Shown here: one piece after another, positions 1 to 7,872 of the stretch
Position numbering within the stretch: the first letter of the stretch is position 1
How the letters are laid out: each line of letters starts with the position of its first letter
NCBI GenBank assembly: GCA_036675345.1
Contig: JAKFFE010000019.1
Coordinates: 248,001 to 312,000, forward strand
Length of the DNA stretch: 64,000 nt
Source of the DNA: JALYOC01 sp036675345
GTDB taxonomy: Bacteria; Myxococcota; Myxococcia; Myxococcales; Myxococcaceae
Direction of reading: 5' to 3'
Translations under genes and position numbers: made by a program
The notes under the pieces: model-generated
What the model was told of the DNA's origin: nothing
The model's input: the letters and a program-made list of their open reading frames with translations, nothing else
Database searches by the model: none

Positions 1-413
1 AGCAGCGTGTCCAGGACCGCGGTCTCAGCTCCGCGCGAGTGAATCGAGACGACCTTCGGCGTCGAGGAAACGTGCTGCGCCACGAATCGGAACGTCTCCA
101 ATTGTACCGGTCGGGTGGCGATTCCATGCGGAGAAAAATCGAGTCCGACCTCTCCCACGAATGACGACATGGCCACGCACTCATCGAACATCCGACGCTC
201 CCGAACGTGCTCTGCCGCCGCCAGTGGATGTAGGCCAACAGCAAGTCGCAACCCTTTCAGCCCACGAACGTGCGCGATCCCAGCCTTAAAGTGGCTCGGC
301 AGGTGCGTCATGGCGACCATGAAGACGTTATGAGACAAGCCTTCAAGGGCCATGCCTTTGGGATCGGCGTAGCGATCCAAATGGCAATGACAATCAAGCA
401 AAGGCGCGAGCAT
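1..413 (-). CDS. qatD: QatD, TatD-family DNase of the Qat defence system (3' end off window)
   Basis: The first 137 residues of a TatD-like metal-dependent hydrolase are present; the rest lies beyond the left edge. The protein starts MLAPLLDCHCHLD, the HxH metal-binding signature of TatD DNases. It continues with GEVGLDFS, the family's Glu-containing metal site, and SIHSRGA, the next His ligand. The ATG overlaps the upstream qatC stop by one base (TAATG), so translation is coupled. TatD enzymes are Mg-dependent nucleases. In Qat systems this subunit is the last of four genes and is presumed to be the nuclease effector. The family call rests on visible motifs; the qatD name rests on the gene order qatA-B-C-D. 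Confidence 0.9.
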   Translation of the reverse strand, partial: MLAPLLDCHCHLDRYADPKGMALEGLSHNVFMVAMTHLPSHFKAGIAHVRGLKGLRLAVGLHPLAAAEHVRERRMFDECVAMSSFVGEVGLDFSPHGIATRPVQLETFRFVAQHVSSTPKVVSIHSRGAETAVLDTL

Positions 414-1768
414 TAGACGCCCGCGAGACGCTTAATCCGCGAACTGGCCTTGTCACGGAGCAACTGACGGATCTCGTTCATTGCCCGCGCGACTACGCTC
501 GCGTAGTCCGCGAGGCGGACCGGATCGAGGCTGCCGCTGGACATCAACAATGAGCCAATATGAGCAGCGCTTGCCTTACGCTTCAGGAATGACAGGCACG
601 CTCGGAAGTCGTTCGCCTTTTCTCCTATTTCCGAGAGTTCTACCTCCCCAGCACAGACATCGTCACCGTAGATCTCGGTGTCCCAGCCAATGCTGTGCAG
701 GGCGGCGCGTCGATAAATACATGGCATACATCGGCCGCACCCGCTGGCCTTCCGTCGCGTCCAATGCATCCTATGGCCGCGCTTGGCACACGAGACGGAG
801 TGTTTGAACAGGGTCCGTAGAAGGCGACGATTTCGACACCGCGTAACTGCCTCGCCCTTGGTCGCCATTGTAAGCGGGTTTAGAATCGGGTTCTGCAGAC
901 CCAGGCGCTGAAGAATTCTAGCGATCGTGGCAAGGAAGTGTGGGTGAGCAGTTCGCGTGCTGCACGAACCTCGGCGCGACGGAGTCAGCGGAACATTGAG
1001 TGCGATGGTGCCATTTTCGGGAATGAGCAAAGCAACTCCTGCGCCGAGCGACGACGCTGCACAGACCCCGAGCGCAATGAAGACGAGCGAACGGCTACGC
1101 AACGTAATCTCCTTCTCGTCTACTGACTCCCCGACGTGCCCGACACGCGCCAGGAAGGCACTGACACGCTCGGGATAGGCGCGCTTCAGAAGCGGGAGAA
1201 GTGCCCGTTGGTCAGCGAAGGGTCCCGCGATTTGGCCGTCATGGTGACCCACCACCGTCAATGACTCATCTGGGTGTGACTCGAGCCAATCGATGATTCC
1301 GATCAGCGAATCCAGGCCCCCCGAGAAGAGCGAAACTGCGCTGGAGGCCACCGCGGATTCTGACTGTCGAGTTCCGCGTCGCCTCGGACGCCGCGCCTGT
1401 GTCGGGTCTATTCGTCGACGCGAGAACTTAACGCTCCAGAGGTCGCCAGTCAGGAAGGACAGGCAGCGATTTAGGTCCTCTCCGACTGCGGCCCATTTCG
1501 AAGGCGCCGCTACTGGCAGTGTGAGCGCGAAGGTTCGGGTCCATGCGTCCGGTGCCGAATCTCGTCGGACGAGTTTATCGAGTGCGTACACAGCGCCAGC
1601 AAGCAGCAGAAAATCCACGGCCGCGGGTTTGAGATGAGGAAGGAGTCCGAGATCTTCGAGTGGCAGATCAACTTGGCACAACGGAGCGCCGCCGCGACGC
1701 AGAAGACGTACGACCGCGAACCCGCGAGTCGTGCTTTCGGTCGGACTAATCTGGAGGGTAGCAAGCAT
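413..1768 (-). CDS. qatC: QatC, QueC-like PP-loop protein of the Qat defence system
   Basis: A 451-residue protein with an SGGLDS pyrophosphatase-loop motif at about residues 149-154, the ATP-binding signature of QueC/asparagine-synthetase-type enzymes. A Cys cluster (CxxCxxC within GCGRCMPC, about residues 347-355) resembles the zinc site of QueC. QueC makes 7-cyano-7-deazaguanine, the queuosine precursor. QatC is a diverged, longer relative whose substrate in defence is thought to be a protein or nucleobase end, which cannot be told from sequence. It overlaps qatB by TGATG and qatD by TAATG. True queuosine genes would sit with queD/queE, which are absent here; the flanking ATPase and TatD genes identify the Qat operon. 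Confidence 0.9.
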   Translation of the reverse strand: MLATLQISPTESTTRGFAVVRLLRRGGAPLCQVDLPLEDLGLLPHLKPAAVDFLLLAGAVYALDKLVRRDSAPDAWTRTFALTLPVAAPSKWAAVGEDLNRCLSFLTGDLWSVKFSRRRIDPTQARRPRRRGTRQSESAVASSAVSLFSGGLDSLIGIIDWLESHPDESLTVVGHHDGQIAGPFADQRALLPLLKRAYPERVSAFLARVGHVGESVDEKEITLRSRSLVFIALGVCAASSLGAGVALLIPENGTIALNVPLTPSRRGSCSTRTAHPHFLATIARILQRLGLQNPILNPLTMATKGEAVTRCRNRRLLRTLFKHSVSCAKRGHRMHWTRRKASGCGRCMPCIYRRAALHSIGWDTEIYGDDVCAGEVELSEIGEKANDFRACLSFLKRKASAAHIGSLLMSSGSLDPVRLADYASVVARAMNEIRQLLRDKASSRIKRLAGV

Positions 1769-2493
1769 CAGGACGAAAAGACCTCAAGAGTAGTCTCCAG
1801 GATCTCGGTCGTGATCGCGCGCCCTTCTCCTCCGCTCCATGCGATCTGCGTCAGATCGCGCCCAGCGGTCCGATCGGCCAGCGTTGCGTCTATGAAATTC
1901 CCGATCTCTTTCAGGAACTTGTTCGCCCGTGCCTCACCGACCCGCTGCACCAGACGCTCGAAGAAGACGCGGCAGAACACCTCATAGAGGTAGTGCCCAA
2001 AGAAGTCGCTGAGGATGGTCTCTAACCTCAGCGCCTGAGCAGACAGGAGCTGCTCGAGCTCCTCAGTGGTCGCAGCATCGCCGAAGTACTCTTCCTGAAG
2101 GCGGGCCAGCGCCATTCGCGCATCAACATCGTCGATCGTGCTTGCCTCGCCACCAAGTCGATCGAGAAGAGCTGCCAGAATCTCTGGCACGGGACGACCT
2201 ATGAGGTCGTCCCACCCCGCGTTCTGAAGCGCTTGCGTAAGTCCTGCACGGGCGACGTCGGCGATGAACCCGCCGAGGCGACCGGCCGTCGCTCGTACGG
2301 CCTTCCCTCGTGCGGGGCCGCTACCCCCTCGTCCGCGGGCCAATGTGTGCGCGCCACCACTGTGCTCGATGAAACTTCTGAGTAGCCCGCGGGACGCAGT
2401 TGGAGAAGGCGGAGACCCGCTCGCAGCACGGGTCACTTCCGTTTTCAGATCGCCCCAGGATGAGGGAGCGCTATAGGCGGCAGACGTCCCCAT
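1768..2493 (-). CDS. qatB: QatB, Qat defence system protein of unknown biochemical role
   Basis: A 241-residue protein beginning MGTSAAYSAPSSWGD. An upstream in-frame start at 2538 is possible, but the start at 2493 has an AGGAG Shine-Dalgarno site overlapping the qatA stop codon, so it is preferred. The N-terminal 70 residues are Gly/Ser/Arg-rich and probably flexible. The C-terminal part is largely helical with a conserved-looking segment around LSDFFGHYLYEVFC. No catalytic motif is visible. Identity comes from its place between a KAP ATPase and a QueC-like gene, which is the canonical qatA-qatB-qatC-qatD order. Its stop overlaps the qatC start (TGATG). Confidence 0.85.
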   Translation of the reverse strand: MGTSAAYSAPSSWGDLKTEVTRAASGSPPSPTASRGLLRSFIEHSGGAHTLARGRGGSGPARGKAVRATAGRLGGFIADVARAGLTQALQNAGWDDLIGRPVPEILAALLDRLGGEASTIDDVDARMALARLQEEYFGDAATTEELEQLLSAQALRLETILSDFFGHYLYEVFCRVFFERLVQRVGEARANKFLKEIGNFIDATLADRTAGRDLTQIAWSGGEGRAITTEILETTLEVFSS

Positions 2494-2503
2494 CGAACTC
2501 TCC

Positions 2504-4453
2504 TCAGGTCTTCTTGGCGCTCTGTGCCGCCTTACCAACTTTCGCGGTCGATTTCTCGAGCAACTCCTTCGCAGGGTCGAGTGACGGGCTGAACGCGGGC
2601 TTCGCCTTGTACAGCGTCATGAAACGCATACCGACGGTCGGCGGCACGGGCTCTAGCGGTCGTTCAGTTAGAATCTTCGCGAGCCCCTGAACCGCCTCCG
2701 CCATGTCCGCCTCGACCAAGCTAAAGATAGCCTCATATCCGGCCAACTCGCTCGGCTCTCTTGCCACCCGCTGTTCAATTGCACCGACAAGAACGGAACG
2801 CTCGTCCGGACCAAGATCAAGCGAGCTTTTTACCGCGGCGTTCCGCTTCGGCGCTGTTCCAGCCATCAGGCCGTCCAGCACAGCACGCACCGCGGGCGGC
2901 ATCATAGAGACTCCGGCGAACGTAGACTCAAGACGGTCTCTCGCCACCCAGAAGTAGTCGCGTAGGTCGACGGATCGCAATGGAGGAGCCATTGCAATCC
3001 ACTTCCGAGCGGAGGTGGTCGACCAGCGTGCATCGATCTTCTTGGCCGTTTCTTCGTAAGACGGGTCACCTTTTCCCGGCGCGAGGGAACTCTCCAGCGC
3101 AGCCAACTCGCTGGGATGACCCGTCTGCTGGCTTTGCCAGTTGAACAATTGCGTAAACAGTTCGGTATTGACGTACTCAAGGATCATCAACTTTACGAGA
3201 ACGGCGTCGCCGATATTTTCGAGCTTCGCAACTCGGGCTAGTTCCTTGCGGAGAAGAAACGCATTCAAAAACCGCTTAACTTGGCGCGGATTTCCCTTAA
3301 GGCCGTCGGCGATCAGCGGGGCGGACGCCGCTGAGGCACTCAATGCTGCTTCCAGCGTTGGCTGTAGTTCGGCGGCCTTCAGCGCCGCGCGCACGCCTCC
3401 GAAGCCAAAGGATGAATACCGATTCTTCATCCGTGCCTCGTTGCACGCGGCTGAACAGGTTGCGAATTCATCGGCGGTCAGATGCAGTTGGCAGAACAGG
3501 AGCGTCATGTACGACTCGATCTCGCTCGCGGACATCCGCGGGAGGCTGTAGGGGACCTGTACCAACTTCTCCAGGTAGTCCTTCACGAGTCGCTTCGTTT
3601 CCTCATCATTGACGGGATCGATCGCCTTTTCCGCGTACCGGTTACGTATCGCGTGTTCAACGATGCGTCGATCGGCGCCAATGACGAAGGCGGTTTGTGG
3701 CACGCTGAGAAATAGCTTTACGGCCTCAAGATTGTCGATGATGCGATCGGGCGTGCAACGATCGAGATCGTCGACCAGCACGACCAAGTTCGTTATGCCG
3801 GCGTCTGCGAGCATTTTCCCGAACCTCTCGCGAAACGTTCGAACATCCATCGAATCCCCAGCAGCGGCGAAGCCATTCTTGAACAGGTCGCCGCCCTCAA
3901 GTTTTTCCTTCCACTCGGGGCTCTTCTCCTCCTCCGTTGCACTCTTCCCAGTGGGCAGCGCTGCGCCGACGGCCGCCGAGAGTGCAATCGCCTCTGGAAT
4001 TGCTCCTGCTCCAGCCGTGAAAAACGCCGCGGCCGCGGGCACACCGAGATGCTTCATCGCCAGGCGGCCGATGCGAAGCCATCGCACGCTCCTAATCAGG
4101 CCCATTGCGACGTCCCGAAGCGTCGGCCCGAACCGCTTGTTTTCCGAAAGCTCGAGCAGGACGGAACTCAGGATGGCTGCTTTGGCGTCATCGTACCCTT
4201 CGAACAGCCAGGTATTGACGTACACCACCGCCGTTGAATCGTACTTCGCGCGCTCGACTGACCCTTTCGGCCACCGGTCCGGTTCGAGATCCCGCTCAAG
4301 CATCTTCATGATGCTTGTCTTCCCGCCTCCCCAGTCGCCGAAGATGCCAACGGTCGTCGGCAGCATCTGCCCATTGGTGATGAGTGTGCGAATCAGATCA
4401 GCATGGACTTGATAGCCGATGAGGTCATTCGCGGTTTCGTTATCCGGCCACAT
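2504..4453 (-). CDS. qatA: QatA, KAP-family P-loop ATPase of the Qat defence system
   Basis: A 649-residue KAP P-loop NTPase. The Walker A motif GDWGGGKT is at residues 39-46 and the Walker B segment LVVLVDDLDRC is at about 223-233. Between them, residues about 138-166 are hydrophobic (Ala/Gly/Ile-rich), the membrane-like insertion common in KAP ATPases. The ATG at 4453 has an AGAGGA ribosome site 9 bases upstream. It is the first gene of the four-gene minus-strand operon. Known family: Qat = QueC-like protein associated with ATPase and TatD DNase, an anti-phage system. Codon third positions are more mixed than in the genes right of 6.5 kb, consistent with horizontal acquisition. Confidence 0.93.
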   Translation of the reverse strand: MWPDNETANDLIGYQVHADLIRTLITNGQMLPTTVGIFGDWGGGKTSIMKMLERDLEPDRWPKGSVERAKYDSTAVVYVNTWLFEGYDDAKAAILSSVLLELSENKRFGPTLRDVAMGLIRSVRWLRIGRLAMKHLGVPAAAAFFTAGAGAIPEAIALSAAVGAALPTGKSATEEEKSPEWKEKLEGGDLFKNGFAAAGDSMDVRTFRERFGKMLADAGITNLVVLVDDLDRCTPDRIIDNLEAVKLFLSVPQTAFVIGADRRIVEHAIRNRYAEKAIDPVNDEETKRLVKDYLEKLVQVPYSLPRMSASEIESYMTLLFCQLHLTADEFATCSAACNEARMKNRYSSFGFGGVRAALKAAELQPTLEAALSASAASAPLIADGLKGNPRQVKRFLNAFLLRKELARVAKLENIGDAVLVKLMILEYVNTELFTQLFNWQSQQTGHPSELAALESSLAPGKGDPSYEETAKKIDARWSTTSARKWIAMAPPLRSVDLRDYFWVARDRLESTFAGVSMMPPAVRAVLDGLMAGTAPKRNAAVKSSLDLGPDERSVLVGAIEQRVAREPSELAGYEAIFSLVEADMAEAVQGLAKILTERPLEPVPPTVGMRFMTLYKAKPAFSPSLDPAKELLEKSTAKVGKAAQSAKKT

Positions 4454-4577
4454 AATCCCGTTCCTCTGTTAAGCCCACGAGCCACCTCATGAAGGTTCGG
4501 TACATACTAGGTGGACTGACGAAAGACGCCTCGAAAGACGAGCGGACGTCCCCTCGGGAGTTAGGCAGGAAGTGACG

Positions 4578-5288
4578 ATGAAGAGGATTGAACCCAGCGC
4601 GGAAACAAGCGCCGCGGTACGGCGGGCTGCAGACATCTATCTGGCGCTCGAAGAGCTCGGTGACGCCGCCCAGGAGCTCTCGAAGGAGCGAAGAACAGTG
4701 GAGCGCCTCCTGGCCGCCTGCACCAAGATGCGTGACGCCGTCCAGGCGTCAGGTGAGTCGGGCTATGGTCCTGCCGTAGTTCGCTTGGCTCCCGATACAG
4801 TCCTCGAGCGAAGCTCCTTCCACGAAGCGGGTCATGCGGTCGCCGCCGCCGCACTCAATGTTAGGGTCTTGGGAGTGGTACTCGCAGGGCATCCCCTTGC
4901 GCCTAGCAGTCACGCGGGTGGTGTTTGGAGCGAACGACCGCGGAATCCATCCGTCGACGAGGCGCGGAGGTACGCCGCTGTCGCGTTGGCTGGCTTCCAC
5001 GCGGAAGCCCTGCACGATCACACCGTTCTCGTCGGGGGCTGGGCCACTGACTTCGATGACGCACGCAATTTCCTGCGCGAAGCGGGCGTCGCCAGTATCA
5101 GCGTGGAAATCGACACTGCGCATGGGACTGCGGCTCGGATTGTTGCGGAGAATTGGCCGGCGATCACCAGAGTTGCATTAGCGCTGCTCACGCGCCGGCA
5201 CCTCTCGAGCGCTCAGCTTAACGAGTTGCTCGTCTCAGAAACGAAGGCTCAGCGAAATCACCGAAAGGGGCCGAAACGTCGGCGATAA
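4578..5288 (+). CDS. M41-like (FtsH peptidase-type) zinc metalloprotease domain protein
   Basis: About 236 residues. The N-terminal 60 residues are a predicted helix or coiled coil. Then comes SSFHEAGHAVAAA, the HExxH-type zinc site in the HEAGHA form typical of FtsH/M41 peptidases, and further on GGWATDFDDAR, which may supply the third metal ligand. There is no AAA domain and no membrane segment, so it is a free-standing peptidase domain. A GTG at 4572 is also in frame, but AGGA at 4567-4570 is spaced correctly for the ATG at 4578. It is transcribed divergently from qatA across about 120 bp and lies inside the same island. It is not a canonical Qat component, and its substrate is unknown. 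Confidence 0.75.
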   Translation: MKRIEPSAETSAAVRRAADIYLALEELGDAAQELSKERRTVERLLAACTKMRDAVQASGESGYGPAVVRLAPDTVLERSSFHEAGHAVAAAALNVRVLGVVLAGHPLAPSSHAGGVWSERPRNPSVDEARRYAAVALAGFHAEALHDHTVLVGGWATDFDDARNFLREAGVASISVEIDTAHGTAARIVAENWPAITRVALALLTRRHLSSAQLNELLVSETKAQRNHRKGPKRRR

Positions 5289-5694
5289 CTCCGCTGCAGT
5301 TCTAGGCTTGATTCGTGAAAGTGCCGTTCCTGCTCTTCGCGGCCGAGTGTAGAGGTCGCCGTTTGTGCTGTCGCGAGGCGCGCCACCATTTTCCGGCGCG
5401 GATCGGGCTCGACGGCGTCTTCGACCCTGTTTTCTGATCCAGCGCCCGCAACGTTTGGGGTGCGGTCTCGATCATGTTTCCCGGGATGGAGCTGGCGAGC
5501 CCCATCCCACCAACAACCTCGGCGGGCTCAACCGGTCGATGCACCGACGGCTGCGTTCAAGACCTCGTAGGCTTTCATCCAGTTCAGCGTCTGTCGAGGT
5601 CAATGATTGAGCAGATTCGCGATCCGTCGAGTGAGGTTGATCCGGTTTCGTGGACTCCCGACGACGCGACGAGCGTCGGAGGGATCCAAAGCAG
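5289..5694. other. Non-coding or decayed stretch inside the island
   Basis: No open frame here has a recognisable protein motif or convincing ribosome site. The codon bias typical of the chromosome is also missing in every frame. The stretch lies between the metallopeptidase and the mobile-element scar and is probably decayed island DNA. Confidence 0.4.
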
Positions 5695-5864
5695 AGCAAG
5701 CAGGCGAGGAGGCGTAAGCATACGGACGAGTTCAGGGGAGGGGCTGACCGCCTGGTCCTTGAGGAAGGGAAGACCGTGGCAGAGGTCGCGCGCGATCTCG
5801 ATATCCACAGGCGCTGCTCAATACCTGGGTGAGGCGAGCGAGGATCGATGCGGGGAAGGGACGA
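5695..5864 (+). pseudogene. IS3-family transposase OrfA remnant, frameshifted
   Basis: A translated segment starting SKQARRRKHTDEFRGG and running through LVLEEGKTVAEVARDLDIH matches the N-terminal helix-turn-helix region of IS3-type OrfA transposase proteins. After DIH (about 5808) the match continues in another frame as LLNTWVRRARIDAGKGR (5814-5864), as in intact OrfA proteins, so a small indel broke the gene. Nothing of the leucine zipper, of OrfB or of terminal repeats remains. The 3' edge abuts the recombinase remnant. Confidence 0.75.
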
Positions 5865-6010
5865 CCGCGACCCTGCTCCTTCGCGCCGGAGTGGACCTGC
5901 ACCGGGTGCAGCGGATCCTCCGCCACAAGGACGTGAAACTCACCACGGACACTTACGGCCACCTCCAGGTCGAGGACCTGCGCGTTGCCATCACCACCCG
6001 CCCGCCGCGC
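5861..6010 (+). pseudogene. Tyrosine recombinase (integrase) C-terminal remnant
   Basis: The segment TTATLLLRAGVDLHRVQ followed by ILRHKD and TDTYGHL is the C-terminal catalytic end of a tyrosine recombinase: the H of the LRHKD segment and the nucleophilic Tyr in TYGHL are retained. The upstream Arg and HxxR part of the active site are missing, replaced by the IS3 remnant. It sits about 160 bp from the 3' end of tRNA-Pro, the usual place for the integrase of a tRNA-inserted island. It cannot be an active recombinase. Confidence 0.8.
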
Positions 6011-6116
6011 GCACGTGCCCGGCGAGGTGGTCGACGCCGAGTTCCAGACTTCCCACGCAGTCCCACCGGGGACCGCGCAGTTTGGTCCACAGGTGGTCCA
6101 TGGCGCCGGATCCCGC

Positions 6117-6163
6117 AAAAACAAAGCCCCCGGACTCGTGGATTTCTCCGTGAGTCCGAGGGC
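6117..6163 (-). terminator. Rho-independent terminator after tRNA-Pro
   Basis: A 17-bp stem (arms 6126-6142 and 6147-6163, with a few G-U or mismatched positions) closes a TTTC loop. On the minus strand it is followed by a T-rich tract (complement of 6117-6125). It starts 8 bp past the tRNA 3' end, so it fits as the tRNA terminator. Confidence 0.8.
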
Positions 6164-6170
6164 TATGAAA

Positions 6171-6247
6171 TGGTCGGGGAGACAGGATTTGAACCTGCGA
6201 CCCCTTGGTCCCGAACCAAGTGCTCTACCAGGCTGAGCCACTCCCCG
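6171..6247 (-). tRNA. tRNA-Pro (anticodon CGG)
   Basis: A 77-nt cloverleaf read on the minus strand. The acceptor arm is CGGGGAG pairing with CTCCCCG. The D arm contains GCTCAGCCTGGTAGAGC, the anticodon stem CTTGG/CCAAG carries loop TTCGGGA (anticodon CGG, G37), and the T arm contains GGTTCAAATCC. The discriminator A and an encoded CCA end the gene. It marks the right edge of the Qat island: its 3' end faces the integrase remnant, as in tRNA-targeted integration. Confidence 0.97.
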
Positions 6248-6510
6248 ATGTCCGACCGTCCGTACTGAGGGGGAAGACGGGATTCCTCCCCCCGGACTGA
6301 CGAAGCGGCGGGGGATCTATCGGACCGACCCGCGCTCGTCAACGACCCTGTCGTGGGGGAACAACCGGGAGGGGTGGCCCCCTGTTCCTGCCACCCGGAA
6401 CTGAAGGACGGGTCGCCTGGACCCCAGGAGGTCTGGAGCCAAGCGTCCGGAATTGTTCCCTTCGGGCGCTGGACCGGCTTTTGCTGAAGGTCCCAGGACG
6501 CCTTCCACGA

Positions 6511-6981
6511 ATGGAACCACGCCCCATGTCGCACGTTCCGCTGATCCTGATCTCCGACGATGAACCCCTGGTGGTCTCCGCGCTCGCCCGCCTGGCGCGT
6601 CGGGTGGGGCTGTCCTTCATCTCCGACACCACCTCGGATCACGTGCTGCAGCTGGCCCGTGAGCGCAAACCGGATCTGATCATCCTGGACGTGAACCAGC
6701 GCACCGACGGCCGCGACCTTTTGGCGTCCCTCAAGAAGGACCCCGCCACCCGGGACATCAAGGTGCTGATGCTGTCCGCCTACGAGGACCAGTACATCCG
6801 CCACCAGTGCCTGGAGCTGGGCGCCGAGGACTACGTGGTCAAGCCGTTCGACCCGGTGTTCATCTCCAAGGTGGCCCGGCTGTGCGGGCTGCTCCCGGAT
6901 GCGTCCGCGTCCAGCTGGACCGCCCCGCCCTCGGTGGACCGCCATCCGCAGCTGGTGGCCATCCGGCTGGGCGCCGAGTAG
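6511..6981 (+). CDS. Single-domain response regulator (receiver only)
   Basis: About 156 residues forming one CheY-like receiver domain and a short tail. The acidic pair is in LILISDDEP, the phosphoacceptor Asp in LIILDVNQ, the conserved Thr/Ser position in MLSAYED, and the conserved Lys in VVKPFDP. There is no DNA-binding or enzymatic output domain, so it probably works by protein-protein contact or in a phosphorelay. Starts at 6481 (TTG), 6511 (ATG) and 6526 (ATG) are all in frame with no clear ribosome site; the family usually begins only a few residues before the first strand, which favours 6511 or 6526. No partner kinase is adjacent. Confidence 0.85.
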   Translation: MEPRPMSHVPLILISDDEPLVVSALARLARRVGLSFISDTTSDHVLQLARERKPDLIILDVNQRTDGRDLLASLKKDPATRDIKVLMLSAYEDQYIRHQCLELGAEDYVVKPFDPVFISKVARLCGLLPDASASSWTAPPSVDRHPQLVAIRLGAE

Positions 6982-7185
6982 CCCGTCGGCGATCACCCGC
7001 CGGGGTCCGACCGACCCCGCCGAAGCAGCCGGCGCGAGCAGTGCGCCCAGGTGCTGCACCCAACGCCAGGGAGGCGACGTCCACGCCCGATGACAGCGCG
7101 CCCCGTCCTTGTGGGCGGCCAGTTCATGGGGCTGGTGAAGGGCGGCGGGTTCGCGCCGGGCAGGCGTCGCTGCCGATCCCTCCCG

Positions 7186-7839
7186 CTACCGCAGCGCCGC
7201 AATCGCCGCGGCGTAGTCCTTCTCCTTGAACACCGCGTTCCCCGCCACCAGCACATCCGCTCCGGCGGCGATCACCTGCGGGGCGGTGAGCTTGTTGATC
7301 CCCCCGTCCACCTCGATCAGCGTCTTGTAGCCGCGCTCGTCGATCATCTTTCGCAGCTTGCGGATCTTCTCCAGCGTCCCGGGGATGAAGCTCTGCCCGC
7401 CGAAGCCGGGGTTGACGCTCATCAGCAGCACCATGTCCGCCTCGCCCAGGACCTCCTCCAGCGCCGAGACCGGGGTGGAGGGGTTCAGCACCACCGCCGG
7501 GTGCGCGCCCGCCTGGCGGATCTGCTGCAGCGTCCGGTGCAGATGCGGGCTGACCTCCACGTGCACGGTCAGGTAGTCCGCCCCCGCCTTCACGAAGTCC
7601 GCCACGTACCGCTCCGGCTCCACGATCATCAGGTGCACGTCCACCGGCAGCTTGGTGGAACGCTTCACCGCCTCCACCACCACCGGGCCGAGGGTGATGT
7701 TGGGGACGAAGCGTCCGTCCATCACGTCCACGTGCACCCAGTCCGCCCCGGCCATCTCCACCGCCTGGACCTCCTCCGCCAGCCGGCCGAAGTCACAGGA
7801 GAGGATGGAGGGGGCGATCAACGGGCGCTTGGCGGTCAT
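7186..7839 (-). CDS. rpe: Ribulose-phosphate 3-epimerase
   Basis: A 217-residue (beta/alpha)8-barrel enzyme of full family length that interconverts ribulose 5-phosphate and xylulose 5-phosphate in the pentose phosphate pathway. Family signatures are visible: APSILSCDF at the N-terminus, WVHVDVMDGRFVPNIT with the catalytic Asp and metal ligands, DVHLMI, MSVNPGFGGQ at the phosphate loop, EVDGGIN with the second catalytic Asp, and a final ADVLVAGNAVF phosphate-binding segment. It is cytosolic and stands alone between two convergent or unrelated neighbours. Confidence 0.97.
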   Translation of the reverse strand: MTAKRPLIAPSILSCDFGRLAEEVQAVEMAGADWVHVDVMDGRFVPNITLGPVVVEAVKRSTKLPVDVHLMIVEPERYVADFVKAGADYLTVHVEVSPHLHRTLQQIRQAGAHPAVVLNPSTPVSALEEVLGEADMVLLMSVNPGFGGQSFIPGTLEKIRKLRKMIDERGYKTLIEVDGGINKLTAPQVIAAGADVLVAGNAVFKEKDYAAAIAALR

Positions 7840-7872
7840 GGGGCGCTTTTAGGCCTCGCGCCCCTCCCACCG

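Noticed and set aside
413..1768. Reading the QueC-like gene as true queuosine biosynthesis together with queF at 59.7 kb
   Set aside because: It sits between qatB and a TatD gene in the Qat order, is longer than QueC, and is 58 kb from queF.
4454..4577. Possible divergent promoters between qatA and the M41-like gene
   Set aside because: AT-rich hexamers such as TAGTAT exist, but none has a properly spaced -35 partner, so no promoter is called.
7001..7019. Small hairpin CGGGGTC/GACCCCG after the receiver gene
   Set aside because: Seven-base stem with no T-run; common by chance in DNA this GC-rich.
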